This document shows, one piece after another, positions 53,385 through 63,510 of a stretch of 64,000 nt of DNA. Numbering within the stretch: the first letter of the stretch is position 1; the number at the start of each line of letters is the position of its first letter. The notes beneath the pieces were generated by a model. That model worked only from the letters and a program-made list of their open reading frames with translations, ran no database searches and was not told the DNA's origin. The stretch covers positions 6,065,046-6,129,045 of the forward strand of contig NZ_CP036269.1 in the NCBI RefSeq assembly GCF_007744675.1, written 5' to 3'. The translations under genes and the position numbers were made by a program. Source of the DNA: Gimesia alba (lineage in GTDB: Bacteria > Planctomycetota > Planctomycetia > Planctomycetales > Planctomycetaceae).

Positions 53385-54722
53385 ATGGGCTTATTCGACC
53401 AGCAGGAAGCCAGTAATCTGGAAAAAGCCAAACCGCTGGCAGCCCGTATGCGTCCCGCTTCGCTGGAAGAATTTGCCGGGCAGCAGCATTTTCTGGGTGA
53501 GGGCAAGTTACTTCGCCGCATCCTGGCCGCAGATCGGATTGGCTCGCTGATTTTCTACGGTTCTCCTGGCACCGGAAAGACGTCTCTCGCCGAACTCATC
53601 GCTCGCCAGTCCCACCGCCGTTTTGAAGCGTTGAACGCGGCATCTGCCGGGATCAAAGAGGTCCGAGCCGCCCTCGACCGGGCACGCAACGAATTGGCCA
53701 CCGGCGGCAAACAGACGATTTTGTTCATCGACGAGCTGCATCATTTCAGCAAGGTCCAGCAGGATGTCCTCTTGCCCGATGTGGAATCGGGAGTGGTTTC
53801 TTTAATTGGTGCGACGACATCAAACCCGTTTTTCTCACTCGTTTCGGCGCTCATCAGCCGCAGCCAGATCTTTGAATTTCAGCCGCTGACTGCCGACGAA
53901 ATTCTGACACTGATGCAACGGGCACTCCGCGATGAAAAGCGAGGGCTCGGCCGCTACAAAGTGACCGTGGAGCCGGAAGCCCTTGATTTTCTGATCGAAG
54001 TCTGTGACGGCGATGCGCGGCGTTCGTTAAACGCGTTGGAAATCGGCGTGCTTTCGATTCACGGCAGTGATCGCGTTTTCGATCTCGAAGTCGCGCAGGA
54101 ATCGATCCAGAAAAAAGCGATTCAATACGATCAGGACGGCGATTCGCACTACGATTCCGCCAGTGCGCTGATCAAAAGCATGCGCGGCAGTGATCCTGAT
54201 GCTGCCTTATACTGGTTGGCACGCATGATCGAAGCAGGCGAAGATCCCCGTTTTCTCGCCCGCCGCATTGTGATCGCGGCTTCGGAAGACGTTGGCAACG
54301 CTGATCCGACGGCTCTGATGCTGGCCATGTCCGCCTTTGACGCGGTCGAAAAAATCGGTATGCCGGAAGGCCGCATTTTACTGGCACAAGCGGTCACCTA
54401 TATCGCCACCGCACCAAAATCGAATGCTTCGTACGTCGCCATTGATGAGGCGCTCAGTGATGTGCGAAATAAATCGTTGCTGCCCGTCCCCATTCATTTG
54501 AAAGACAGTCACTATCCCGGTGCTGCGAAATTAGGGCACGGTGAAGGTTACCAGTACGCTCATGCATCCGAAGAGGGCTGGGTCGATCAGGATTATCTGG
54601 GGGTCGAGAAAGAATACTATCGCCCGGTTGAACGGGGCTTTGAAGCCACGATTCGCAAGCGGCTGGAAGTCTTTAAGCAGCGGCGCAAAAAAACAGGAAC
54701 GGATGATAACAACCGTTCCTGA
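53385..54722 (+). CDS. rarA: Replication-associated recombination protein A (RarA/MgsA AAA ATPase)
   Basis: A 445-residue clamp-loader-like AAA+ ATPase acting at stalled replication forks. The N-terminus has ARMRPASLEEFAGQQHFLGE, the family opening. Walker A is IFYGSPGTGKTSLAELIA and Walker B TILFIDELHHFSKVQQD. IGATTSNPFFSLVSALISRS is sensor 1 and the arginine finger region. The C-terminal tetramerisation domain follows (SGDPDAALYWLARM-like MRGSDPDAALYWLARMIEAG; SKPYARAHE-like variants near the end). Length fits the family (about 440). The start at ATG 53385 has GGAGG about 9 bases upstream. The 3' end contains a terminator hairpin for the opposite gene. Confidence 0.95.
   Translation: MGLFDQQEASNLEKAKPLAARMRPASLEEFAGQQHFLGEGKLLRRILAADRIGSLIFYGSPGTGKTSLAELIARQSHRRFEALNAASAGIKEVRAALDRARNELATGGKQTILFIDELHHFSKVQQDVLLPDVESGVVSLIGATTSNPFFSLVSALISRSQIFEFQPLTADEILTLMQRALRDEKRGLGRYKVTVEPEALDFLIEVCDGDARRSLNALEIGVLSIHGSDRVFDLEVAQESIQKKAIQYDQDGDSHYDSASALIKSMRGSDPDAALYWLARMIEAGEDPRFLARRIVIAASEDVGNADPTALMLAMSAFDAVEKIGMPEGRILLAQAVTYIATAPKSNASYVAIDEALSDVRNKSLLPVPIHLKDSHYPGAAKLGHGEGYQYAHASEEGWVDQDYLGVEKEYYRPVERGFEATIRKRLEVFKQRRKKTGTDDNNRS
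54686..54720 (-). terminator. Intrinsic terminator of the minus-strand hypothetical gene, inside the rarA 3' end
   Basis: On the minus strand AGGAACGG pairs with CCGTTCCT around TTGTTATCAT, followed by G and seven Ts. It lies within the last codons of rarA on the plus strand, 38 bases past the stop of the 54758-55402 gene. The rarA codons there encode the Lys-rich tail (RRKKTGTDDNNRS). Confidence 0.85.
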
Positions 54723-54757
54723 TCCCCCCTCTGTTGCATCGTCGTCAGTTTACTTTA

Positions 54758-55402
54758 CTAGCACAGCGGCTGCTGTTTCAAACCGACGATTGTGATCGCC
54801 TTGGCGACTTCCCGTTCCTGCAATAAGCCTTCCAGGTTCGGCATGAAATCAACCGACATGAACCATTGCATCAAAACATCGAACATGGGCTCAATTGCTT
54901 CTTCTTGAATCCCAAATTCTTCTTTCATCGGCAGCGCTTCTTCTGGAGCCATATCCTGAAATTGACTAATCAGTAAAAAGTCGCCTTCATTAGACAGGTT
55001 CAAATGCAGATTGCGAATTTCCGATGAAAGGAAATGATCAACGGCGATGTGCACGTCCAACGGCCCCCCCTGCAGGTAACGACGTGCTTCATCCGGTTGT
55101 TCGTCGATAATGCGGGCCGCTGTTTCACAGACAGCATAAACCACACTCTCATCAACAAGGTCGCCTTCGACGTGCTCACTGGCCAGATGCTTGGCCCAGG
55201 TCACTGACAGCAGATCCAGTTGAACGTGCGGAGGCACGCTGCGTAAAAAAGGAACTTCGGTCAGAAAACCAAATGAATCAAATGGGTCGTCGCCTACCTG
55301 CTTCGCCAGAGCGATCCGCTCCAGAGTATCCATGAAAGCAATCCGGAATGCGATATAACTGAGAAACGTTTGAGGCAGAATGTCTTTGGAAATTGTAAGC
55401 AT
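54758..55402 (-). CDS. Hypothetical protein, alpha-helical
   Basis: A 214-residue soluble protein of no family I recognise. It is rich in Leu, Glu and Asp (DTLERIALAKQVGDDPFDSF, PPHVQLDLLSVTWAKHLASE, MKEEFGIQEEAIEPMFDVLM) and predicted mostly helical. There is no signal peptide or membrane segment. Its coding nature is supported by codon-like composition and its own intrinsic terminator. ATG 55402 has no clear ribosome site; ATG 55333 (MDTLERIALAK) is an in-frame alternative. It converges with rarA. Confidence 0.7.
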   Translation of the reverse strand: MLTISKDILPQTFLSYIAFRIAFMDTLERIALAKQVGDDPFDSFGFLTEVPFLRSVPPHVQLDLLSVTWAKHLASEHVEGDLVDESVVYAVCETAARIIDEQPDEARRYLQGGPLDVHIAVDHFLSSEIRNLHLNLSNEGDFLLISQFQDMAPEEALPMKEEFGIQEEAIEPMFDVLMQWFMSVDFMPNLEGLLQEREVAKAITIVGLKQQPLC

Positions 55403-55808
55403 GTTAATAATCGCTTGGCAAAAGTTGTAGATCTCAGATGCTTCATGCAGTACTTAAAAAATGCCTTCAGGCACCGTCATGAAATCAGTTACACTTGGTA
55501 AGTGACAGGTATTACTTTGCCAGAGAGGTATCCCAAACACAATAAAAAAGTTTTGAAAATACTTCGAAAATTAGTGGATTGATTAAAGTGCATGACTCTC
55601 TGTCAGCACTGTAAAACAGGGCCTAAATTACTCACCGAAACATAGTTCGTGCAGATCACGTAATCGTCAGTCTGACTCTGATTGATACAACCGTTACATT
55701 TCGTCAAAATTCAGACCTGTTGTAAGCGTTATCGCAATTTTGAAACCATCAGTACGGATTCTGCGAGGTAGAGGCCGCTCATATTTAGGGTGGCGACACG
55801 TTCAGATA
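55403..55808. other. Intergenic region with no recognised gene
   Basis: About 400 bases between two minus-strand genes. No coding region, tRNA or strong terminator was seen. Confidence 0.45.
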
Positions 55809-56927
55809 TCACGAAATGTCCGAGCGACGACGGCAGTTTTCCACTCCCTGATCCAACTGCATAACATGAGTGGACCAATGGAATTGAGCCGTGATTTGCT
55901 CTAATTGATCACGCAAGACTGGATCGAGTGAGTCGGCCTGTAACGATTTTGAAAACTGGATGATTTTTGACACCAGCGAATCAGTGGAGCCGTCATAAAA
56001 ACAATCCGTCACTTTTGAAAATATTTCTGGATACGCGAGGCGCGAAGGCAGAATGGGAATGCAGCCAGCGTCGACCGCTTCCAGAATGGAGATGCCGAAG
56101 AACTCATGCCAGGCTGTTGAAATCACCAGATCCGCCTGTTGCAGCGCCCGCAGGTAGTCGGAGCGTCGCTCCCGAAATCCCCAATGATCGATACGGTCTG
56201 GAAACGCGGCACGTAGCGCTTCAAAACAGTCAGGGATTTCAGGAGATGTCTGGCCGAGCACACTCAACCGAAAGGGAATCTCCTTCCGAGCCAACTCACC
56301 AATCGCTTCACAGAACTGGCGAGGGTTCTTGTCATACTCCCAGCGAGCCACCCACAGAATTTGAATTGGCCGTTCGCCCCGGCGTTCGACTTCAAACTCG
56401 GTCTGCTGAATCCCCGGCGGTACGACAGACGACTTCTGCTCGCAAGAAGAAAGCAGATCCAGCAGAGAATAATCGGGCATGCGTTTCAGGAAGTCGACAG
56501 AGGCCTGAAAGAATTCCCGCCGATGAAAGTCGGAATTAAACCAGATTTCATCGGCGGAAATCGCTGTTTTCAGATTAATAAAACCGTACGTCAGATCGCG
56601 GGTTTCATTTTCCGGAACCGGATACGTCCACTGATTTTCGTGGAAATAAACAATCCGGGGCAGTGCCGCGATTTCTGCTCGCACGAACCCCAGAAAGGTT
56701 GCCAGATCAAACATATCGGTAACAAACAAAACGTCCCAGCGCTGGCCCGCTTCAAAACGAGCCTCGACATCAGACGCCAGAGTCACAGCTGCATGCTGCA
56801 TTCTCCATTTCCAATGTCGCGCCGGTAGAGAAAAAACACTGAATTCGTGACAACTATGCGAAATCCATTGCTCCAGGAATTCACGATGACTTCCGCCGTG
56901 ATACGCATTGATTGCCAGAATTCGCAT
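55809..56927 (-). CDS. Glycosyltransferase, tRNA-queuosine alpha-mannosyltransferase-like (DUF3524)
   Basis: A 372-residue GT4-type glycosyltransferase. The DUF3524 N-terminal domain has ILAINAYHGGSHREFLEQWI, LPARHWKWRMQHAA and VLFVTDMFDLATFLG. YFHENQWTYPVP and NLKTAISADEIWFNSDFHR are also characteristic. The C-terminal GT-B half includes ILWVARWEYDKNP and the nucleotide-sugar site STAWHEFFGISILEAVDAG. Animal and bacterial members were linked to mannosylation of queuosine in tRNA-Asp (QTMAN); I transfer that role only tentatively. The ATG overlaps the SulP stop codon (TAATG), indicating translational coupling. Confidence 0.83.
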   Translation of the reverse strand: MRILAINAYHGGSHREFLEQWISHSCHEFSVFSLPARHWKWRMQHAAVTLASDVEARFEAGQRWDVLFVTDMFDLATFLGFVRAEIAALPRIVYFHENQWTYPVPENETRDLTYGFINLKTAISADEIWFNSDFHRREFFQASVDFLKRMPDYSLLDLLSSCEQKSSVVPPGIQQTEFEVERRGERPIQILWVARWEYDKNPRQFCEAIGELARKEIPFRLSVLGQTSPEIPDCFEALRAAFPDRIDHWGFRERRSDYLRALQQADLVISTAWHEFFGISILEAVDAGCIPILPSRLAYPEIFSKVTDCFYDGSTDSLVSKIIQFSKSLQADSLDPVLRDQLEQITAQFHWSTHVMQLDQGVENCRRRSDIS

Positions 56928-58666
56928 TAAACTTGACTCAGTTTGTCCTCTTCAATGTTGGTTTTGCCTGAAGCCAGATCGGACTCGAGCTCCTGTATTT
57001 TCAGGATGGCATCGTTAAATGTCTCCAGACAATGTTCCCTTCCCACTTTTTCGATCACACGCAAACGGGTCAAAGTCCGATCCACCTGAGGTCGTAACCC
57101 AGTGAAGAAGACCGTGGCCCCCTGTTTATGCGCTTTTTCGATAATATCATCGAGTAAATACGTTCCCGACATATCAGCCATCGGCACACGGGCCATGCGG
57201 ATAATCAGATATTTATAATCGACCAATGCCGATGAAGCACGATAGATTGTATCAGAGACCCCAAAGAACAGAGGCCCTTCCAGACGTAATTTAAGAACTT
57301 TTTCTTTCAGTTCTTCCGGCATCGAAACGTCGGATGGTAACTTTCGATCCATCTCATTCAGACTCACGACATTCTGTTCGTAGGCCTGTCCCAGTTCCTG
57401 CACGATCCGAACGAAGGCAATCGTAATCCCCACGCCCATCGCCACCAGCAAGTCGACAGAAATGGTCAAAACCAACACGGCCCAGAAACAGATCGAATCC
57501 ATAAAAGGCATGCGGTGCAAAACGGGCAAGACGCGGTAATCGATGATATCGATACCTACTTTAAGCAGAATCCCGGCCAGACAGGCCATCGGAATATAGC
57601 TCGCGTACGGCGCCAGTCCCAGCATCAATGCCAGCAGAACCAGACCATGCGTAATCGAAGCCAGACCGGTTTTACCACCACACTTGATATTCGCCACGGT
57701 TCGCATGGTGGCGGTCGCGGTTGTTACGCCACCCACAATTCCGCAACCCAGGTTGGCAATACCCTGCCCGAAGATTTCGCGGTCACTGTTATGTCGCTCG
57801 TTGGTCATATTATCTGCGACCAGACAGGTCAGCAGTGAATCGAAAATACAAAGCCCGGCCAAAGCGAAGGCACCCCCGACCATTTCACCAAAGCGAGTGA
57901 AATCAGGCCAGTACAGGTGAGGCATGCCAACAGGCATCGATCCGATATATTCAATATCTTTAAAACTGAAGAGATGCGCAATACTGGTACCAACAATCAG
58001 ACCTAAAAGCGGTGCAGGCAACCATTGTTTCTTGGTCACACGGGGCCAGAGCAAAATCGTGAAGAATGTCGCCAGAGACACTATTAACGCATGGGGTTTC
58101 TCATGCATCACGTCATAGGGAATTTGCTTGATCGCGCCGACCACCGAGTTGGGCGTCGCGAATCCGAGCATTGGCGGAATTTCGAGCAGAATGATAATCA
58201 CGCCGATCCCGCACATGAATCCTGACACCACTGAATAGGGCGTGTAATAAATAAACCGCCCGATTTTCATCAGCGCCAACACAATACAGACCAGACCACT
58301 CAAGAAGACCATCGACATGGCAAACACAATATCCGGTTCACCGCTTGCCAGCTTGGTAGCAGCGATAATCGCCGCTAACTGAACGACTTTCGGTCCGGTC
58401 GGACCACTCACCCCGGTATTGGAGCCTCCAAAGATCCCCACCAGAATACCACCACAGATGGCCGCCCACATCCCTGCTTCTGCCCCCAGCCCGGAAGCGA
58501 CACCAAATGCCAGAGCCAGCGGCATGGCGATGACCGCAACCGTGATACCTGCGAGGATATCGTTCGGCACATTGGTATGCATAATTTTGATGTTATGCCA
58601 GGGGTTAAAATCGTTAAGATAACTCTTAAGGTTAAACTTGGGTTGATTCGAATCAATTTGAGACAT
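56927..58666 (-). CDS. SulP family anion transporter with STAS domain
   Basis: A 579-residue SLC26/SulP transporter for sulfate, bicarbonate or similar anions. The N-terminus carries the family signature near residues 37-60 (DILAGITVAVIAMPLALAFG), and VSGPTGPKVVQLAAII is in TM3. About 10-14 hydrophobic segments span to residue 420, including QGIANLGCGIVGGVTTATAT. The C-terminal STAS domain (about 445-560: LEGPLFFGVSDTIY, RMARVPMADMSGTYLLDDII) may regulate transport. Coupling to the glycosyltransferase gene downstream is unusual and its meaning unknown. The start at ATG 58666 has only a weak GGAT site. Confidence 0.92.
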   Translation of the reverse strand: MSQIDSNQPKFNLKSYLNDFNPWHNIKIMHTNVPNDILAGITVAVIAMPLALAFGVASGLGAEAGMWAAICGGILVGIFGGSNTGVSGPTGPKVVQLAAIIAATKLASGEPDIVFAMSMVFLSGLVCIVLALMKIGRFIYYTPYSVVSGFMCGIGVIIILLEIPPMLGFATPNSVVGAIKQIPYDVMHEKPHALIVSLATFFTILLWPRVTKKQWLPAPLLGLIVGTSIAHLFSFKDIEYIGSMPVGMPHLYWPDFTRFGEMVGGAFALAGLCIFDSLLTCLVADNMTNERHNSDREIFGQGIANLGCGIVGGVTTATATMRTVANIKCGGKTGLASITHGLVLLALMLGLAPYASYIPMACLAGILLKVGIDIIDYRVLPVLHRMPFMDSICFWAVLVLTISVDLLVAMGVGITIAFVRIVQELGQAYEQNVVSLNEMDRKLPSDVSMPEELKEKVLKLRLEGPLFFGVSDTIYRASSALVDYKYLIIRMARVPMADMSGTYLLDDIIEKAHKQGATVFFTGLRPQVDRTLTRLRVIEKVGREHCLETFNDAILKIQELESDLASGKTNIEEDKLSQV

Positions 58667-58879
58667 GAACGAGATCCATTATATAATGTGCCTGAATAAT
58701 AACTCTCAGGATGAATGAACGAGAAACAGCATTCTCGGGAGAGCTACGCGAATCACACACGGTGAACCAGTCGTTTCACCAATACCAATACACAGCATTG
58801 ATCAATAACGGTGATTTGCGAGCGCAGCAAAAGATGAATACAAAAAGCAGGAGAATGCCGGAAAAAGACCGAGCATTAA

Positions 58880-59185
58880 TTAGCAGGCGCGAGGCGGGCC
58901 GCGTGAAGCATGAATCTCATAGTGATCCGATTCTTTGACACTGAATTCAACGAAATGAATCAGCGAATTCGAGATCGAAACCCCACTCAGGAACGAAGCA
59001 TCCTGAATTAAAGGCTCCTCTTCACCGCTCTCTTCAGTTTCTTCCAGCTCAAATTCAGAATAGAGCCAGTCAGGATTGGATTCCGCAGAATCCACTAGAA
59101 CCGGTCCGGCCAATAGAAATACGATGTCCAGCAGAAACACTGTACAGAAAATGAACATCAGAGATTGGCGGGAGTACTGAAGCAT
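58880..59185 (-). CDS. Small hypothetical protein with N-terminal membrane segment
   Basis: A frame of 101 residues from ATG 59185. It begins LQYSRQSLMFIFCTVFLLDI, a strongly hydrophobic segment that could be a signal or anchor. An acidic part follows (FELEETEESGEEEPLIQDA), then ISNSLIHFVEFSVKESDHYE. No family is recognised. The ribosome site is poor, and the frame extends upstream to 59341, so start and even reality are uncertain. The hydrophobic-then-acidic plan supports a genuine small membrane protein. Confidence 0.4.
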   Translation of the reverse strand: MLQYSRQSLMFIFCTVFLLDIVFLLAGPVLVDSAESNPDWLYSEFELEETEESGEEEPLIQDASFLSGVSISNSLIHFVEFSVKESDHYEIHASRGPPRAC

Positions 59186-59552
59186 ATATAGATCGTATTT
59201 TATGTTTCTTACTTTGTCAATGACCCGTTTGTGAACTAACCTAGAATAAGGAAATGTCCAGAGAAATACCTGAGTGGTGAAAGGCCTAAGTACTTTCCAA
59301 GTCATTACTAAATCGTATTTTCCTTGTTCTCTGGTATTCACATTCAGTGATGTTCATGTGAGAATATAAACAACTTCTACAAAATGTGTCTTATATTAAA
59401 GCATGGTCTGATAGGAAAGAATTACCGCTTATAGCATTCTCGCTGTCGAACTTTGCTCGGCATTGATTCCTGCCTCACTGACTAACAAACTGATCACATT
59501 AAAAGATTAAACCAGGGCTCTACGTCCTGATTCCCGAAAGCTTGAGGGTCTG

Positions 59553-62500
59553 ATGAATATTTTAAATCGTCAAAGTCGAACACGTTGTTCTTTGATTGTA
59601 GCAGTGATTCTCTGCAGCATGTTCCAATCGACGGATCGAGTTGCTGCCCAATCACTCAAAGAGGAATTATGTGATTGCTCGCCCGAATTGACACTCTTAC
59701 TGAGAGTGAACGATGTCCGACGGACTGCCAAGCTGGTGACGAAAGCGGGCGGAAAGATTGTCTACGATCCCAACCTGGGTATTGGCAACGACATTCCTTT
59801 CCTGGTTGTAAATCTTCCTCCAAGCAAGCTGAACGATAAAAAATTCATTGATTCACTGAAACTTCCTTCCGGCGTGATGGAAGAAATTAAACCCGGTAAA
59901 ATCACCCCTCAAGCAGCGCCCGAACCTGCCGCAGACGGAGCCAACGTAGTCGAACCTCAAGCAGCCCCTGAACCTGACTTTGATTCACTGTACGTTCCTC
60001 TGGATGACATCAAGGTTCCCGCACTCCGAAAACGAGTGGCCGGCAAAGGTCTCGGCGAAGGTACCATTGTCGCCATTATCGATACCGGCATCGATACCAG
60101 CCACCCCGTCTTTCAAGATCGTGTGATTTTCTGGAACGATGCCACACGCGAAGGACGAACACCATTAACCAAAGTCAGACAACGGGACGGGAAATTCGAA
60201 CTGGAACATGGTAAGTTTATCACGCTTCCCGAAACGATTAAAGAAAACGAATATGTCTTCGCTGGTTATATCGACGAGAAAAAACTCGGCTTTCAACAAG
60301 GCGATATCTGGACCACACTCGGAAAAGAGGGTGTTGATATCAACCGCAATGGAACCAAGGACGACAAGCTGCTCGTCGTCGTCGGCTTAATTCCGAACCC
60401 GGTACTGAAAAAAGAAGAAGACAAGAAAAAAGCGGCCGCCGAGAAAAAAGCAAAAGATCCTGAAGCACCGCTGGAAGCCCAGAAGCCGAATCTGGAAATC
60501 CATGACTTACCCAAAGAATATACACTGGCTTTCGTCGATGTGGACATGGATGGAAAATTCAGCAAAGAAGAAGCGGACACACCAATCATCGACTTCAATA
60601 CCGCTCGCAAGATGCAGAAAGACGGGCTGAAGGTTTCCTATCAAAACATGCTGGAATTTCCGTCACGCACCAAACGCATCGCGTACCCCTTGCTCTTCCG
60701 TCCGGATGCGAAAAAGCAGGTAAAGGAAATTACGGTCGCCTTCGATCAACAATCGCACGGAACCCACGTCGCGGGGATTGTTGCGGGAAGCGGACTGCAA
60801 ATTGAAGGGGCAGCCCCGAAAGCCGAATTGATGGCCATTAAAGTCTGTTCGGGACGCAGCTGTACCGATCAGGCGATTCTGCGCGGCATTATCGCCGCGT
60901 TCTTCAACCCCGAAGGATACGTCCCAGACGTCGTAAATATTTCACTGGGCAGCCATGAAGGTTACCTCAAGCGTCCTTTAAGCATTCTGATTCAGGACCT
61001 GTCGGCGAAGTTTGGAACCACATTCTTTGTCTCTGCTTCGAACGACGGGCCCGGCTATCGCACCATTAACGGTCTGGCAGGATCAAGCCCGGCTGTCTTT
61101 GTCGGTGCACATGTCTCAGCTAATACTTTAAGAGAGCATTACCGTCTCGCCGAAGGAGTTCACGCTCCCGAGCACGGCCTGTTGTACTTTTCCTCACTCG
61201 GTCCTTCCTACACCGGAGAAATGCGTCCCAATGTGGTCGCCCCCGGTTCGGCACTCTCTTCGACACCATTAAATTCCGACGGGTCAAGCATGTTCAACGG
61301 AACCAGTATGTCGTCGCCGATTGCCGCTGGTGCCGCCGCCGCCATGTTATCACTGGTGAAAGCGGACAAAGACTATGCCGAAGTACTGGAACGGCAACAG
61401 AAGAAAATCGAAGCGATTCGCAAGAAATCGTCGGACAGCCGCTATTCACTGACTTCACTGGCACTCAGCATGCGGCTCGCGCTGGAAAATTCCGCGATGC
61501 GGATGACAGGCTTTACTTATGCCCAGCAGGGAGCCGGCCTGATCGACATCGACAAAGCCTACCCTGAGTTCATGCGACTGGCGAAATTAACGCTGGATCC
61601 GAAAAAACAGTCCGCTGAATTCAGCATCAACAACTATTCCAAATATAACCGTCTGTATGACCGTTCGAATAATATTGCCGCTCATAAAAAAGTAGACCTG
61701 GACCTGAATATCGATGGCGAAGTTTCTGACCGCGGCAGCCTGCTGCTGAAAAATACGCCTGCCATTATCAAACTGGAAAAAGTCGAAATTCAGGACAGTG
61801 ATGGATCAGTCACGATTCTCGATGTGAACGGCAATAAAGAAAAAATTCCGTTTTCCATTGCGTTACCCGGTAAAGAAGAAGCACAGGGAAATGAAATTTC
61901 ACTGGTGCTGTCCAACAGCAGTAAATCGTTCTTCTACAGCACGCGCAAACGCGATTTAATGGAAACCGGTAAAACGTATCTGGCTTATTACACCGTAACG
62001 CAGCATGGCGAACGGGAATTCAGCTTTCTGGACGTTGTTCACAAACCGATCGAATTATCGGACCTGGAAACAGAAGTCAGCCTGCCCGGTCTGGCATTAC
62101 AGGACTCAGAACGCATCGCCGCGTTTGTCGTACCACAAAAAACGATCTCTGCCGGTGCCTACCACCGTTACCCGATTGCCGTCACCAGACGTGACAGCAG
62201 CCTGACGGTCATGCTTGGCTTTGTCGCCAATAGCTCCGGTCGTCTGCTGGTGAGTGTGTTTAATCCAGATGGTGAGGAAATTGGTTATCGTGTCATTCAA
62301 CAGACATCACAGCTGGGAGGTGACCGTTCCAACGCCAGCCTGACCGTTTCTACAAAAGAAGAAGGTATCCACGAAGTCGTCGTCAGTACTTTTAGCGGAA
62401 ACTGGCTCAATGAATCCAAATACGACCTGCTGATCGAAGCACAGCGTTTCCGTGCCTCGACGGATAAACTGGCACTCTCAACCGTTGATACCGGAAAAGA

Positions 62501-63284
62501 AGCTGAAAAGCTGATTACATTTTCCAATTCTTCTGGGCAGGTCAGAAGTATGTCGGCCAGTCTGGGTGGTCTCACGCGTGTTGTGCCACAGGATAATTTT
62601 CCGATCCTGGCCAACTACCGCACATTTCGAAAGCTGGATATTCCCGAATGGAGGCCGGAAAGTGGCGAAAGCCAGAAAACCAGTATTCGACTGACGTTTC
62701 CCCCCGATGATAAAAAATACGAAGGCTTCCGAGGCCGTATCGATCATCGCCTGTATAAAAAGGGTCCGGATGGGAAACTGGTGGAAGCATATAAAGGTTC
62801 GTTCTATGGACGCGGAAAATCATTCAACAATATCCCCCGCCCTGAACCTGGTAAACCTTATGAAACGCTGTACGCCGCCGTCGATACCTACTTTACCGTC
62901 CCCTATGATGAAGGCTTAAAACACAGTAAGGGGACGATCACATTAGACGCCTATTTCCCGGGAATCCCCGTGAAGATGGAAGGTTCCGTCGGACTCAGTA
63001 TTCTGTCTGTCGGCAGACCCGATGTTTACATTCTGAAAATCAAAGGGCCTCAGAAACTGATCGATGCCTCTGCTGCGAAAACCAACAACACCAGTTCGTC
63101 GCAGGCAACTCTGGAAATCCCCACAAAAATCGGCGGTGTCTCTAAGATCAAAGTCACATTACCTGTGACGGTAACGCCTGATGTGAAATCCACGTTGTCC
63201 AAACAGTTAATTCGCTCGACACTCAGTATTTCGACGAGTGACTCCCGAGTTTCCAAATCGATCCCGATTGAAATTTCACAATAG
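59553..63284 (+). CDS. Exported subtilisin-like serine protease, tripeptidyl-peptidase II-like
   Basis: A 1243-residue S8 protease. Residues 1-33 are a signal peptide (SLIVAVILCSMFQSTDRVAA). The catalytic Asp is in VAIIDTGIDTSHPVFQD near residue 180, the His in QQSHGTHVAGIVAGSG near 405, and the Ser in FNGTSMSSPIAAGAAAAM near 588. The oxyanion Asn is in VSASNDGPGY. The insert of over 200 residues between Asp and His, and the long C-terminal beta-rich region, match TPP II rather than ordinary subtilisins. The insert has a Lys/Ala/Glu-rich stretch and an EF-hand-like DVDMDGKFSKEEAD, possibly binding calcium. GAGGG precedes ATG 59553. Confidence 0.87.
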   Translation: MNILNRQSRTRCSLIVAVILCSMFQSTDRVAAQSLKEELCDCSPELTLLLRVNDVRRTAKLVTKAGGKIVYDPNLGIGNDIPFLVVNLPPSKLNDKKFIDSLKLPSGVMEEIKPGKITPQAAPEPAADGANVVEPQAAPEPDFDSLYVPLDDIKVPALRKRVAGKGLGEGTIVAIIDTGIDTSHPVFQDRVIFWNDATREGRTPLTKVRQRDGKFELEHGKFITLPETIKENEYVFAGYIDEKKLGFQQGDIWTTLGKEGVDINRNGTKDDKLLVVVGLIPNPVLKKEEDKKKAAAEKKAKDPEAPLEAQKPNLEIHDLPKEYTLAFVDVDMDGKFSKEEADTPIIDFNTARKMQKDGLKVSYQNMLEFPSRTKRIAYPLLFRPDAKKQVKEITVAFDQQSHGTHVAGIVAGSGLQIEGAAPKAELMAIKVCSGRSCTDQAILRGIIAAFFNPEGYVPDVVNISLGSHEGYLKRPLSILIQDLSAKFGTTFFVSASNDGPGYRTINGLAGSSPAVFVGAHVSANTLREHYRLAEGVHAPEHGLLYFSSLGPSYTGEMRPNVVAPGSALSSTPLNSDGSSMFNGTSMSSPIAAGAAAAMLSLVKADKDYAEVLERQQKKIEAIRKKSSDSRYSLTSLALSMRLALENSAMRMTGFTYAQQGAGLIDIDKAYPEFMRLAKLTLDPKKQSAEFSINNYSKYNRLYDRSNNIAAHKKVDLDLNIDGEVSDRGSLLLKNTPAIIKLEKVEIQDSDGSVTILDVNGNKEKIPFSIALPGKEEAQGNEISLVLSNSSKSFFYSTRKRDLMETGKTYLAYYTVTQHGEREFSFLDVVHKPIELSDLETEVSLPGLALQDSERIAAFVVPQKTISAGAYHRYPIAVTRRDSSLTVMLGFVANSSGRLLVSVFNPDGEEIGYRVIQQTSQLGGDRSNASLTVSTKEEGIHEVVVSTFSGNWLNESKYDLLIEAQRFRASTDKLALSTVDTGKEAEKLITFSNSSGQVRSMSASLGGLTRVVPQDNFPILANYRTFRKLDIPEWRPESGESQKTSIRLTFPPDDKKYEGFRGRIDHRLYKKGPDGKLVEAYKGSFYGRGKSFNNIPRPEPGKPYETLYAAVDTYFTVPYDEGLKHSKGTITLDAYFPGIPVKMEGSVGLSILSVGRPDVYILKIKGPQKLIDASAAKTNNTSSSQATLEIPTKIGGVSKIKVTLPVTVTPDVKSTLSKQLIRSTLSISTSDSRVSKSIPIEISQ

Positions 63285-63308
63285 TTCTGTGGACAACCGT
63301 GACACCGG

Positions 63309-63510
63309 CTAGGTAGTGTTTATTTATTAGTTTTGAAGAAGATTCCCAGGACCGCAACCTAACCCAGGTCGATTTTAACCGCGGCTAACGCCGTGCGGCT
63401 GATCTTGTTTTGGGTACTTTGCCAACTGGAATGACTTATTAGCCGAAGGGCGTTAGTCCCGGTTTCTCCCCATTTACAAAAACCAATTCGAATTAAGAAA
63501 CGCTACCTGG
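63309..63510 (+). repeat. MITE-like palindromic repeat, copy 3
   Basis: About 202 bp, in the same orientation as copy 1. The ends CTAGGTAGTGTTT and AAACGCTACCTGG form the terminal inverted repeat. The inner arms AACCGCGGCTAACGCCGTGC and (reverse complement) AACCGGGACTAACGCCCTTC are about 40 bases apart. It begins 24 bases after the protease stop and ends 17 bases before the next start codon, so it is the whole intergenic region. Confidence 0.88.
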
